Shown here: positions 11,839 to 22,312 of the stretch, piece by piece
Layout of the letters: every line of letters starts with the position of its first letter
Numbering within the stretch: the first letter of the stretch is position 1
From: Cadophora sp. MPI-SDFR-AT-0126
Taxonomy: Eukaryota > Ascomycota > Leotiomycetes > Helotiales > Ploettnerulaceae
Length of the DNA: 64,000 nucleotides
Direction of reading: 5' to 3'
NCBI GenBank assembly: GCA_020747065.1
Contig: JAGMVK010000003.1
Span: 930,001-994,000 of the forward strand
Notes under the pieces: model-generated
Databases searched by the model: none
What the model was told of the DNA's origin: nothing
What the model saw: the letters and a program-made list of their open reading frames with translations, nothing else
Position numbers and translations under genes: made by a program

Positions 11839-12849
11839 TTACTTGCCTGCAGCCCTGATCTCAGACCACATCCTGTCAATGACCTGAAAGACAGCAGTAA
11901 CTGCTTGCATGACATCTTCGCTGACGTCCTGCCCACCTAGCTTCTGCTGTATCTTATCCGGATGCCAGCGTACTCTTTCGACCTTCAAGACCTTTGCCAG
12001 TTGAGCTTCTGTAGGTTGTCCAGATGTTGGTGCATTCAGGAAGAACTTCTCAATCTCCTTCAGCTCGGTAGCATCTGCCCTCTTTCCACTCTCGACCGGC
12101 CAAGGTATAGAAGCGATATGAATCCTCCCAGCCGTATCTCCCTTGCCCAGAAACTCCCATTTCTGGATATAAGCCTCCCACCTCTCTTCCCAAGCTTTCC
12201 TAGACTTCCTTTCCTGTCCCCTCTTCAAGCTCTCCTCCACTTTCCTCCTGAACTTTTCCGCTTCTCTCTCCTCCTTCGCACTCTCCTTAGCCAGCCGTTC
12301 CCGCTCTTTCTTCGCAGCTTCTCTACGAGCCTTCTCCTCGATCAGATGTTGATGTGTCTTCTCATACATCTTTGCTCTGACAAAAGCTGTATACTCCTCA
12401 TCCGTCATGCGCTCCAACTCCCCGTCTGGGCCAGGCTTTACATCGGGATATGTATGAATCGGCTGGCCGTACACGCCCTCCCAGAACTGCGCCCCCTCAT
12501 CATCTGCCATGGCATCGAAAAGACTCTCTCTGAATGCAACCTCGGGGTCTAAGAATTGGCTGGACGAAGCATTTGGAAGATGGGTATCGTCATAAAGCGC
12601 GGGGTCGTCCTTGGGTGGGCTTGCTTTACGCCTCTTGCTTCGGTGGTGATGTCTGTAACGTCGGTCTCGCTGTCTCTCATCTGCTCTGTCGCGTCGCGCC
12701 CAGTCACGTCCTGATCGCTCAGCTGGACTTCGAGATCGGTCATCGCGCTTTTCCGATCTCCTCTTTGATTTGTCCTTGAACCTGAATTTAGAGGGCTTTG
12801 GTGCCGAAGATTGGCTAGGAGGGAGTTCAACATTCTCCTCGCAATTCAT
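11839..12849 (-). CDS. NF-kappa-B inhibitor-like protein 1 (NFKBIL1) family protein
   Basis: A single-exon frame of 336 aa. Residues 10-80 are rich in Arg/Ser/Lys/Asp (RS-like, nuclear localisation). The middle (about 95-160) carries FLDPEVAFRESLFDAMADDE and FWEGVYGQPI, followed by a long highly charged coiled coil (160-235). The C-terminal block with WEAYIQKWEFL, IPWP and KVERVRWHPDKIQQK matches the conserved C-terminal region of NFKBIL1-like proteins; the RWHPDK piece resembles the J-domain HPD tripeptide. Fungal members have no ankyrin repeats and are thought to work in nuclear RNA metabolism, although their biochemistry is poorly known. It is divergently transcribed from the NSRP1-like gene across 301 bp. 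Confidence 0.75.
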   Translation of the reverse strand: MNCEENVELPPSQSSAPKPSKFRFKDKSKRRSEKRDDRSRSPAERSGRDWARRDRADERQRDRRYRHHHRSKRRKASPPKDDPALYDDTHLPNASSSQFLDPEVAFRESLFDAMADDEGAQFWEGVYGQPIHTYPDVKPGPDGELERMTDEEYTAFVRAKMYEKTHQHLIEEKARREAAKKERERLAKESAKEEREAEKFRRKVEESLKRGQERKSRKAWEERWEAYIQKWEFLGKGDTAGRIHIASIPWPVESGKRADATELKEIEKFFLNAPTSGQPTEAQLAKVLKVERVRWHPDKIQQKLGGQDVSEDVMQAVTAVFQVIDRMWSEIRAAGK

Positions 12850-13150
12850 CGTAGCGACCGAGCTATTTGAAGACGATGATCCTGTGCAACGTGTCGGTCC
12901 TTCATCTGCGATGTTGAGTTACATATTAGATTTGGAGCAGAGTACAAGGTGGTGGTGTTGATGTTGTGCTGTGCTTGCGACTTTTCGAGGGTGTCTCGAT
13001 AAGAAGCTTATCATGTAGTGCTTGGCGCTATAAAAAAAAAAGTGGATCTGGGGAAGTTCACCAGCACTTCATATCTTCCATTAGCTCAACTTCGTCAAGA
13101 TCCGTCCCTTCCAAACACCCGAAGTACAACACCCCATTCAAAGTCCCAAG
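12850..13150. promoter_or_regulatory. shared divergent promoter of NFKBIL1-like and NSRP1-like genes
   Basis: A 301-bp head-to-head interval, the only space for both promoters. It includes an A10-11 tract around 13028-13039, a nucleosome-disfavouring element common in bidirectional fungal promoters. Confidence 0.5.
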
Positions 13151-14344
13151 ATGTCAGGCAAAGGCTTGTCATACGGACTCAACATCACCAAAAAGACACC
13201 TTTGGGAAGCAGACCCCAACCCGGCAAGCGGAAACCAATATTCGACGAACCCGACAACTCAGATGGCGATGACCAAGGGCGCGCTGAAGCAATCGAAGAA
13301 ATCGGTGAATTCGGCGGCCTCTCCAATGACTATCCAGCCCCCAAACTCTCAAATAATGGCCCAGCAAAAGGCGGCAAACCAGTAATGAAGCTGGGGTCGA
13401 AAAAAGCGCCCGTCAGCATGTACGGAGACCTCTCCTCATCCTTCACATCCAAGAAGCACGCAGACAAAGCCGAGGAACTAGATGCCAACATCTACGACTA
13501 CGATGCCGTGTACGATTCTCTCAAACCACAGAAGAAAGTTACGGAGGAGGATAAGGAGCGCAAACCTAAATATATGACGAATCTCATGGCCGCCGCGGAA
13601 GTTCGACAAAGGGACGCGAGGATTGCGGAGGAGAAGAAGTTGGCCCGGGAACGAGAAGCTGAAGGTGAGGAGTTTGCGGATAAAGAAAAGTTCGTCACGT
13701 CGGCGTATAAGAAACAACAAGAGGAGAACAGACGATTGGAAGCTGAGGAGAAGATCCGGGAGGAGATGGAGGCGAAGAAGAATAAGGGAACGGGAATGAC
13801 AAGCTTTTATAAGAATATGTTGGAGAAGGGGGAGCAGAAACATGCAGAGGTTGTTAAGGCTGCGGAGGAGAGGATCAAGATGGGTCCTGTTGAGGACGTG
13901 GAGGAGGAAAAAGTTAAGACGGAAGCGGACATTGCGAGGGAGATTAATGAGAAATCTGGGGGCTCAATTGCTATCAACGATGAAGGACAAGTGGTGGATA
14001 GGAGACAGCTGCTTAAGGGCGGTCTGAACATTGCTGCGAAACCCAAGAGCGCAGCACAGTCCAATGCGGCGAGAGAGGCTAAGGCTATGTCTGATCGTAC
14101 GAAAGCATCTGGATTCGTGGGCGCTGGAGGTGGTAAGCAAGCTATGCGTGAGAGGCAGTCCAGGATGATGGAGGCGCAGTTGGAGCAGGCGACTAAGAGA
14201 GCGCTTGAGCAGGAAGAAGAGGAGAAAGCGACGCTAGAGAGGGCTTCGAAGAGTAGAAAGACGGAAGGTGATATTATGAGTGCCAAGGAGAGGTATCTCG
14301 CGAGAAAGCGGGAGGCTGAAGAAGCGAAGAAGAGGGGAGAGTAG
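13151..14344 (+). CDS. NSRP1 / DUF2040 (CCDC55) family splicing-related coiled-coil protein
   Basis: A single-exon frame of 397 aa. The N-terminus (MSGKGLSYGLNITKK) is followed by an acidic/basic linker and the family core YDYDAVYDSLK ... KYMTNLMAAAEVRQRD, then an almost continuous charged helix (AREREAEGEEFADKEKF, SAYKKQQEE) to about residue 240, matching the DUF2040 domain of human nuclear speckle splicing regulatory protein 1. The C-terminus is again Glu/Lys/Arg-rich. The family binds mRNA-processing factors and modulates splice-site choice in animals; the fungal role is inferred. The ATG is the first in frame and has a good context (AAGATGTCA). Confidence 0.85.
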   Translation: MSGKGLSYGLNITKKTPLGSRPQPGKRKPIFDEPDNSDGDDQGRAEAIEEIGEFGGLSNDYPAPKLSNNGPAKGGKPVMKLGSKKAPVSMYGDLSSSFTSKKHADKAEELDANIYDYDAVYDSLKPQKKVTEEDKERKPKYMTNLMAAAEVRQRDARIAEEKKLAREREAEGEEFADKEKFVTSAYKKQQEENRRLEAEEKIREEMEAKKNKGTGMTSFYKNMLEKGEQKHAEVVKAAEERIKMGPVEDVEEEKVKTEADIAREINEKSGGSIAINDEGQVVDRRQLLKGGLNIAAKPKSAAQSNAAREAKAMSDRTKASGFVGAGGGKQAMRERQSRMMEAQLEQATKRALEQEEEEKATLERASKSRKTEGDIMSAKERYLARKREAEEAKKRGE

Positions 14345-15643
14345 ATGGCCTATGGAAAGGATAAAATGAAAAATCTCACCGACATTTGAAGACTCAGGAG
14401 ACCTTTAAAGTCAGTTAAGTCTTGTTCATACCTCCGACATCTTGTAGGATTATGCAATATTATGCTGACTGCAGTCACCCAAATTAACATTTTAATATTC
14501 TGTTAGTCCAAAGGATCCTGCGTTTGCTCAGTATTATACCAAAGCTCTTCCACTGGACCAATTTCCTCCGCCGTCCAGATTATCATTTCTCTCACTGCAC
14601 AGAAAGAGGAGGCGAAACCAAGTAGCGTGCTCGCTTATCAGACCTCCAAATTGGCCTACATCAATAAACCATCAAAAAATATAGTTCTCTCCAGAATCGA
14701 AGTGTGGATATCTTAGCCGATGTGTGGTACTATGCCTTAGTTTCGTAGAGAAGCAAAACTCACAGACCGATCCCGATGAGGCGGATGTAATTTCTTACTT
14801 TGATCCGACCGAGAAGCGACCAGTCTGTTAAAAACCATAAGCCTCTTATGGTTTAAGAGAGACACCACCGTGACGTAGCAACGTGGGTGCTTGATTTGTA
14901 AAGCTCCTATTTGGGTAGATGGAGGAGTTGGGTATGGGAGGGATTTGATAGAGTGGGAAGGGGAGGGTGAATGATGGGAGGGAGGAAGACTGTGGTGTTT
15001 GTTCACCTTTGAAATTTTGGGTGATGAGTGAGGGCAGAGGTAAGTATGTATGTAAGTCAGATTGACCTTGTCATCGAACGCTTTCTGCTGTCTACTTTTG
15101 TCTCATATCGATGGCTTTCGATGTTTGTTTTGGCTGCGTAGAGTATGGCGTCTCATCCCATTCAAAGTCTCTGGCAGCACACTGTATTCCAAGGCTGTAG
15201 ATTTATTGTTTGGACATATCCTCGGGTACGTCATATGTATATATAACAACAAAATGCTTTCTTAGTCCGAGATCGTCTAGATGCATCTGTACACCATCTA
15301 GAATCGCGGTAATATTATGTTGAATGATCATCTCGCAAGCTCTACAATTGTGAATGAAGATATTGTTTGAGAGGAATGACGGGACGACCTGTATACATGA
15401 AAAAAGCCTAAGTTATTGGGGCTGACCGGAATTCTAGAAAACCAGCTCTGCATACACAATTACCCATATCCTATCCACTGTCCAAATCCTTTGTTGACAT
15501 TTGAAGCACTCACCGCCTGGGTTTGTTGATTCCGCGCTACTCAATCGCGCCTTCCCAAGCGAGTCGAGCCAAAACAAAAACATAAAATTGCTTTCGACTC
15601 CGCGAACAAGAACACCACAAGAGGATATTACTCGTGTCTTGTA
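14345..15643. other. intergenic between NSRP1-like and PHD genes, with a hairpin
   Basis: No gene is recognisable. A perfect inverted repeat, 10 bp arms with a 3-nt loop, lies at 14832-14854. The right part should contain the promoter of the PHD-finger gene starting at 15644. Confidence 0.5.
14832..14854. repeat. perfect 10-bp inverted repeat (hairpin)
   Basis: AAACCATAAG is followed by CCT and the exact reverse complement CTTATGGTTT. It sits in non-coding DNA, about 490 bp past the NSRP1-like stop, and could form a stem-loop in RNA or be a palindromic protein site. Confidence 0.6.
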
Positions 15644-17619
15644 ATGGTGTCACCACACGCCCGTGCTATGGGCGCATGCTGTGCTTTAGTTCGTTTAGTA
15701 GAGGGTAGTATGCGGCACAAGGCGCTCGTACGAGCCATCCTGCAGGTACGTTTGTTTACTTTTCACGTACAGTATGAATGCTGTATTGCATTTCCGGATT
15801 CATACTAATCGGCCAGTACTTAGCTTCACTGACCTCAGTCTCTCTCACATGACAAACCACTGACAGTCTCTCAGGTTACCGGATACCGCCAAGCTCACGT
15901 CAAGCAAGCTGGCACAATCACACCTCGCGCCAATGGCGATTTCACACCTGCATTCAAGGCCCTTGTTGAGCATTTCCTTGAGAAGCTTGGATGTGGAAGT
16001 ATCTTCTTTCCGGAAATCATACCAGACTATGAAGGGTGGGGTGACAGCGTAAGTGACTCACCATATACATATCTCCGCATTTGAGGACGAGGCAGCAATT
16101 TTTATATTTTTAAGTTCTTGAACTTTCAAACAGATTCTATCTCGTGCTGACAATCTTTAACATTTAGTGGACTCATGGTGAGCGGTACAAATGGGTGCGT
16201 GGAAAGCCACGAGGAGAGCCAACCGAGAATGGTGGACTTCCAATTCCCAGTGACAAGGACCGTATCCGAGAGGCAGTCATGCTCATGTTCGAGAACCTGC
16301 GAGACTATGGTACCACCCTGGAACTGGATGATAGCATTGTGAGTATCTGTTTTCTGTATACTCTAAACAATTTTTGATGTTACCACAGACATTGCAAAGC
16401 TGCCTTGAGGATGGATGCTGCGAATTATGCGGCGGGGAGGAATATGAAGATACCACCAAGGACAAGATGCTGCTTTGCGACAATTGCCATATTAGACGTC
16501 ACCAAAGCTGCTACAAGGTTAATATTATACCCGAAGGTATCTACGTGAGTTTTTGTCCCCTAAAATCATCAAATGCCATTCATTAATGCTTTATCAGCAC
16601 TGCAAATCCTGCACCGTCGATAGAAATGGTTTGAAAGCCAGAGGCAAGACACCTCAGAGCAGCAAGAACTCCTCCTCGTCGGTACCGCTTACCATAGACG
16701 AAGACCGTTTTGGTACGCTTGTTGGATCTCCCCGTCAAACCAGAACTACTCGGAGTAACCCATTTGGTGGCTATCAACAAGTTCCTAATCCTAAAGCAGC
16801 CAAGTCTAAGGATACTCCAAGCCCAGCTTCAAGAAAGCGATCATCCTCCGGTGTGAAGAATTCTTCTGGTCCGTCAAAACGTCACGTCAGTCGAGGAAGC
16901 CGTGCAGTAAGCCACAGCAGTGCTTTACTCTCTACCTATGGAGATGCAGCGGGCACTGTCGACGACATCAAAGCTGCCGTCAACTTGGGCCATCGTCCCC
17001 TAACCCCGGCCCCAAGTGATGCACAGTTCGATGCACAAAGCCCTCCAGTGACGTCCGCCACGATTCTCCCGCCATTTCAATCGCTCGCGAGCCTACCAAA
17101 TCCAATGTTGAAAGAGCAGGCGCCAATACCGAGGAAATCCATGGGGTAAATATGCCGGTTACCCTTCAGTGGATGGAAGGCAGGGTTTCCGGAGCTGCTT
17201 CTAATGAACCCGAGCAAAAGATACCTGCCTGCATTCCATCAACCTTTGAACGAGGTCTGAGTGATGTCGCAACACTGACCAATAACACTGAAATCCTCTC
17301 CGCTGAGCAGCTCGACAAGACAGAATTGCGTATCCGACTAGGTCCAAAATCTTTGATCAATCGCAGCCTCAAGCTAAGTCGGATCGCGCGTCTCGACAAC
17401 ATCTTCGACGCCTGCATCAATCGCTGGAAGGACAGAATTAACGGCGAAACTCCTCGAATTCTTGCTTACTTGCCCAAGAACCTCGAAGGTGTAACGGAGA
17501 TCACTCCCGATTTCCAAGCCTCCGAATTCTTGAAGCTGATCAAGTCTGAGTGGGACACTGATGTTGAGAAATATCTGTTCATCACCATTATTCTCCTTCG
17601 AGATGGCGAGGAGTTTTGA
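15644..17619 (+). CDS. PHD-finger protein (last junction unresolved)
   Basis: Exons 15644-15745, 15875-16048, 16168-16338, 16389-16544 and one starting at 16598 are all phase 0 with good GT-AG sites. The first exon (34 codons) is short but joins cleanly. Splicing builds a classical C4HC3 PHD finger across exons 4 and 5: CELC, LLCDNCHIRRHQSCY and, after the 53-bp intron, GIYHCKSC. PHD fingers read histone H3 tails, so a chromatin role in the nucleus is likely. A Ser/Pro/Lys-rich linker follows and stops in its frame at 17149. A second conserved-looking frame, open from about 17020 to the stop at 17619 (LDKTELRIRLGP, FDACINRWKDRI, EWDTDVEKYL), must be joined by an intron such as 17016-17119 or 17146-17183, or else by a 1-nt frameshift. 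With the 104-nt intron the protein is about 506 aa. N- and C-terminal parts match no family I recognise. Confidence 0.65.
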
Positions 17620-18384
17620 TTGACTCATCGCTGACGAATTGTACTGCAACGTACTGAATCTCTGCTGAGGTATGAGAAGTGGCGATATGGTCGTTGGGCC
17701 TCTGGTATGATGACTTGGTATTGAATATCCATCTCTGAGATACTATTTTCGTAGATAAGTTCTCAGAAATGCAAAAGACATCTGAAACACCTTGCACACC
17801 CTTTTCATTGTTTTGGTCATAAGCGAACACTCTACCCTTGGCATTTAAATGCACCCCAGCTCCTCAACTAAAAGTAAATACCCTTGACTAGGCCCCCAAA
17901 TTCACTAGAAAGTTACAAAAAATGTCTTTAGAATAGGAACAGGTCTCATACATACTTGTAAGCCTCTGCAGGACTTCACACCTGACACTGTAGTACCCAG
18001 GACGGTGAAATTTGCACATCTGAGAAAGTCTGGACAGGATCAATCCTGCGTCTCAATGTACTCGTAATATATCAGTGGCTATGGTAGCTTTTGGAGATTA
18101 TCGAAAGCAGTCAAGCAAAGGATGGAGTCTAGGGATTGTGACCTGCAGATTCTGCCACGAGAGTAGAGTAATGCAGGTAAGTTTCCTGGCTGGGTATGTC
18201 AAGTACTGCCAGATTGGTAGTAGCTGTCATGGCCCATTAAGAAAGACGCAGTCAAGTCAGGAAAGAACGATCGAGGGCACACTTACCAGTCCACGCTTCT
18301 GTCTTTTCCGTCCTGAAAGCATTATCATCATTAGTGAAGCATCAGCATTAACAAACATACCGAACACATTATTTTAATATCAAG
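17620..18384. other. intergenic, promoter of the unknown gene at 18385
   Basis: No domain or splice-consistent gene was found. A 100-codon frame at 18075-18377 shows no coding character. Confidence 0.5.
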
Positions 18385-19082
18385 ATGAACCTCTCCATTT
18401 CACCAGTCCCCGAAGATATCGATGAGTTCGAAGCTCCTAACTCCACGAGCCGGACTCAATCACAGTGGGACGACCTCAGCAGCGACGAGGGCTCCCCGTC
18501 ATTCGGCCGTCTTCGACCGCGACCACGTCGCCTATCCGACTCAATCCCTGGCGTCCACCATTCCCTCGAAGCCCATATCTTCAAGGAAGAAGCCGGTCCA
18601 ATGCTCAGCATAACCCATAATGGTAGCCACGACGAGCTCCGCCTTCCGCTTGCCGGCCAGTCATGTGCATTGCTTACGAGACTCTGCGGCAGACTCGTTG
18701 GCTGTAGAGATATCGAGATCTATTACTGGAATCCGCTGTTCAGGTACTGGACTGAAGCACTGGCCCGGAAAACCTTACACCTGATGAAGATGGACGTCAA
18801 GGATAGGGACGTGGTGCATGTTTTTGTGCTAAGGCCATGGGAGAAGGCTGCAGATTTGCCATTTATGAGAGTTGATGGGTTTCTGTTGGGGGAAGTGGTG
18901 CCCATCAAGGGAAGAAGAGAACGTAAGTTGGCGACCAGAGGCTTTGGAGTAGGGTAAGTGCTGATAGATGTAGCTTGCATCGAACCTGATAAACCGGAGG
19001 GGAATACACAGTTGCAGCACAGGTTAGATCGTTGGAGGAGATCGGTATGAGGCTCTGTTCCGGCACTGGGGAATACCGCTGA
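18385..19082 (+). CDS. hypothetical protein, small two-exon gene
   Basis: Exons 18385-18922 and 19012-19082 encode 202 aa. The intron (GTAAGT ... ACACAG, 89 bp) restores the frame and replaces a 12-residue read-through tail. I do not recognise the family. Residues 1-65 are acidic and Ser/Pro-rich, suggesting disorder. From about 65 to 185 the composition is that of a folded domain, with blocks such as LRLPLAGQSCALLTRLC, DIEIYYWNPLFRYW and DVVHVFVLRPWEKA. No signal peptide, membrane segment or metal motif is visible. It lies alone between the PHD gene and TIM13, and transcription converges with TIM13. The existence of the gene is supported by its ATG context, long biased frame and clean intron. 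Confidence 0.6.
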
Positions 19083-19507
19083 TACTTTCAACTAGTTGAA
19101 ACGCTGTCGAGAATAGAGAGTATATGTCCGGAGTTCAAGACAAGGCTGCTGAGTAAATTTTGTCAATCGGGGAGATGTCGAACTAGACCTGGGAACGTGT
19201 GTCAACAAAGATCCAACTTAGGAGAATGGCATAGAGAAAATCCTTAAAATTCACCTATCCCTATAGCAAACCATCACTGATTCTTAGAAATTGTACGGTG
19301 CTGAAGAAGTGATTCATGTTGATACCATCTATGCCGCCCTCTCCTGGCAGCCTTGTCGCCCAGGTGTTTTCACCGGTATGGTACAGCCCACCATAATCGT
19401 ACAATGCTTCACAGCACATCCACCCAGCCGTGGCATCCGCCTTTCCATCATACATGCCCTGTCTCTCTTCCCGACTTGTACAGATATCTTAACACATAGT
19501 CCAAGTC
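19083..19507. other. convergent intergenic space
   Basis: This is the 3' flank shared by the unknown gene (plus) and TIM13 (minus). Nothing else is seen. Confidence 0.5.
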
Positions 19508-19883
19508 CTAAAAGATCCCACCACCAGTTCCATTCTTCGCATTCTCCTGCTGTATCCTGTTGATGTACTGCCTGCTGACTGTATTCCAGACCGCCATATA
19601 TTTGTCCATGCATTGTGTCACACAAGCACTCTCGCCATTCGATAACGAAGCTCCGGGTTTGGGAATGCACTTCTCGAAGCAGTGCTCATTCACTTTCTGT
19701 CCACCAACGATCAACACCGGTTCGTAGACATGATGGAAACTTTTGGAGGGGATGCAAATAGTAGCTGGGACATACCTCAATCAATTGCCGGGCATTGGTC
19801 ATGGCGGCCTCTTGTTTGACCTGGTTCATGACTGCTGCTTTGGGATCTTGCCCAAAGCCGAGGCCATTGCTGATGTTGTCCAT
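19508..19883 (-). CDS. TIM13: mitochondrial intermembrane-space chaperone Tim13
   Basis: Two exons, 19883-19776 and 19696-19508, encode 98 aa; the 79-bp intron is GT-AG and phase 0. The small-Tim signature is present: twin CX3C motifs CFEKC (exon 2, about residues 42-46) and CVTQC (about 61-65), which form two intramolecular disulfides after Mia40-dependent oxidation. ENARQLIE-like helix 1 and the NTVSRQYINRIQ C-terminal helix fit Tim13 better than Tim8, Tim9 or Tim10. With Tim8 it forms a hexamer that escorts hydrophobic precursors such as Tim23 across the intermembrane space. The start ATG is the first in frame after a stop. It is divergent from the lectin gene at 20312. Confidence 0.93.
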
Positions 19884-20311
19884 ATTGATAGATTGTAATT
19901 CGGGGTCTTGGGAGGAAGTAATTGGGATGGGCCGGCAACTTTGCTGGTACTTCAAATCGTGACTCTTAGATGGTGAGAGGGAAGTTGCGAGTTTTGTTTG
20001 TTGTGGTGCTTGACTCGAACTTTTTCTGACATTGATGATGCCCACTCGTTTAGGTAAGGCAGCTTCCAGCACCACCAGCGCCAAAGTTCAAGCTTGCAGG
20101 GATCAAGTTCCACCCCGGATTAAAGTTACAGAGAGGCCAGCTAACGGTCTCGAAGTCCCCTTGACATTTTACTAACTTCTGATTCAAACCCCTCAGGAGA
20201 CGAGCGCCGTCCCGTCGTTGTTCTATTTTTCTTTTCCTTCCATTGGCTTTTCGTTCCTTACCCGCATTCATCGCCTAGGAAGGACGGAGCTGAGACAGGA
20301 TCTTGGAAGCA
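19884..20311. promoter_or_regulatory. divergent promoter of TIM13 and the L-type lectin gene
   Basis: A 428-bp head-to-head interval. No specific element was identified. Confidence 0.45.
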
Positions 20312-21553
20312 ATGTGGCTCTCTACTTCGCTGTCGGCATGGGCGCTGGCAGCGTGTGCTCTAGCAGCTATTTCAGACCACACGACCACCGACGAGAATGG
20401 CATTAGAAGCATACCGGTAAGTCAATGGAATACCCAAGCCTCAATTTCAAGGGAGAAAGCCAACTAACTTAATGCGACAGCTACGGACGCATTCCCTCCA
20501 ACAGGTTCGAATTGGAAAACCCCCCTGCTTGTTACAGCACGAACTGACTTGACGTACGAAAGCCATATCTCGATTCGGACATGCAGAGTCGATGGTTTGA
20601 TTTCGGAGGAAATACTATTGTGCGCGCGGATCAGTAGGAGTCCCAATTTCTGTGGGAGTACAAGCTTGTGTGCTGATGTGATGCGAAATGCAGATATATT
20701 CGCCTGACATCAGATCGTCCCTCACAAGAAGGATGGATATTCTCGCGCGTGCCTTTGACGGCTACCAATTGGGAGGTTAGTCTGCCCTCAATATATCGAA
20801 CTTCGGCAGAGAACTGCGCTCTGGACAAGCAGCTAACATTTCCGCCTCCAGATTGAAGTCGAATTCAAGATTCACGGAAACGGCAACCTACACGGCGACG
20901 GCATGGCCCTCTGGCTCACGAAACAGCGCGCCTCACCTGGCCCAGTGTTCGGCAGCATCGACTCCTTCGAAGGCCTCGGCATCTTCTTCGATACCTACAA
21001 GAACAACCGCCCTGGCACCGTCTTCCCCTACGTAATGGCTATGGTAGGCGATGGTAAGAAAGTCTACGACAAGTCAAACGACGGCAAGGACAACGAATTC
21101 ATGGGTTGTTCAGCTCGTGGTCTTCGCGGTGCATCGATCCCCACCAAGGCCAAATTGACGTATTTCCAGGACAAGAGCCTGAAGCTGGAATTGCAGTACA
21201 AGACGGAAGGGCAGTGGGAGCTCTGTTTCGAGACCAACGAGCCGCCGATGATTCCTTCAGTGGCGTATCTGGGATTCTCCGCCGAGACTGGAGAATTGAG
21301 CGACAACCACGATCTGATCAGTGTCTCAACGCGCAATTTGTATGACACCAAGGGACGGGATAGCACGATGAGCAAGCCTGGTCCAGGAGGCAAGATTGCT
21401 TCGACTGGCGCAGGGAAGGTCAAGGCTCCTAAGGAAGGCGGAAGCTGGACGTGGTTCTTTTTCAAGATCATCATGTTCTTTGCGGTGTGCGGTGGTGCTT
21501 ATGTGGGATACACGGCGTGGAGGACGCAGAAGAGTAGAAGTCATCGCTTCTGA
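20312..21553 (+). CDS. L-type (legume-like) lectin, VIP36/Emp47-type cargo receptor
   Basis: Five exons, 20312-20416, 20481-20504 (24-nt microexon), 20563-20633, 20694-20775 and 20852-21553, give 327 aa. An N-terminal signal peptide (about residues 1-19, WALAACALAAIS) leads into a legume-lectin domain with LRTHSL, YLDSDMQSRWFDFGG, the cation/sugar-binding GDGMALWLT and FFDTYKNN segments. A single transmembrane helix (about 295-317, FFFKIIMFFAVCGGAYVGY) and a short basic cytosolic tail (KSRSHRF) complete the type I architecture. The family cycles between ER and Golgi binding high-mannose glycoproteins. The tail lacks a canonical KKxx retrieval signal but ends in bulky hydrophobic Phe, which can serve ER exit. 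Confidence 0.92.
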
Positions 21554-22312
21554 GGGAAGTCGAACCCGAACCTCGAAGTGCGGAGGACATGATATGATAT
21601 GATATGATCGGGTGAGAGGGTGGGTGGGGGAATGTATATTCCAGGAAAACAAACAAAGAACGAGCACGAGAGAACGAGCGAACCAAACGGCCAAACCCAA
21701 ACCCAAAACATTTTCTCCTTCCCTGCTTATTGCTGCATTTTCAGGCCCGGTAGCGAATTGAGGCATGCACGAATGCCATACCATGTATTTCTTCATCCAG
21801 TATTTACAACACGAATTCTCGTTTCCCGAGAAAGGATCTCGCTTACCTGTTCCCCCTTCTTCCCGTCAAGCGAGATACTGTTTGCTGAAGTGCTCTTAAT
21901 TGCTCAATTTTCACCTCTCAGCGAAGACACATATTTTGAGTCCTGTTATTGCCATATCTGTAGTCCACAACGGCCTGCTCAATCTCTCAAGGTAGGGTGG
22001 TCGGGGGTGTGGTCATTGACAAGACAACCGCCCATGCATCAACTTATGTCCATGTCCGTTGCCGCCGATGCATGTTTCAATTGCCTCTACCCAGTGGTGT
22101 AGCCGAAAAATACCAAAGTCTGCCCAAGCAGCTTGCTACGTTTTCCATGCCATTCCTTCCCGTTACTCTATCCGAAGAACATGCACGTCTCCAATCCAGT
22201 CTAACAGAGCGCCTTATGATGCCATGCCCCGTAATTCATATAGTGGACCCTCCGTAATACAAGCATGTTTCCTTTTGTTTCCCTGTTTATACCTCCACTC
22301 CAATCATCCCGA
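21554..22312. other. convergent intergenic space with a short ATATG repeat
   Basis: This is the 3' flank of the lectin gene (plus) and the ZIP transporter (minus). A (ATATG)3-type pentamer repeat lies at about 21590-21607. No coding sequence is recognised. Confidence 0.5.

Noticed and set aside
17152..17619. Separate gene starting at ATG 17152
   Set aside because: The frame is open and coding-like for 130 nt before this ATG, and the spacing to the PHD exons fits one gene; kept as the C-terminal part of the PHD gene.
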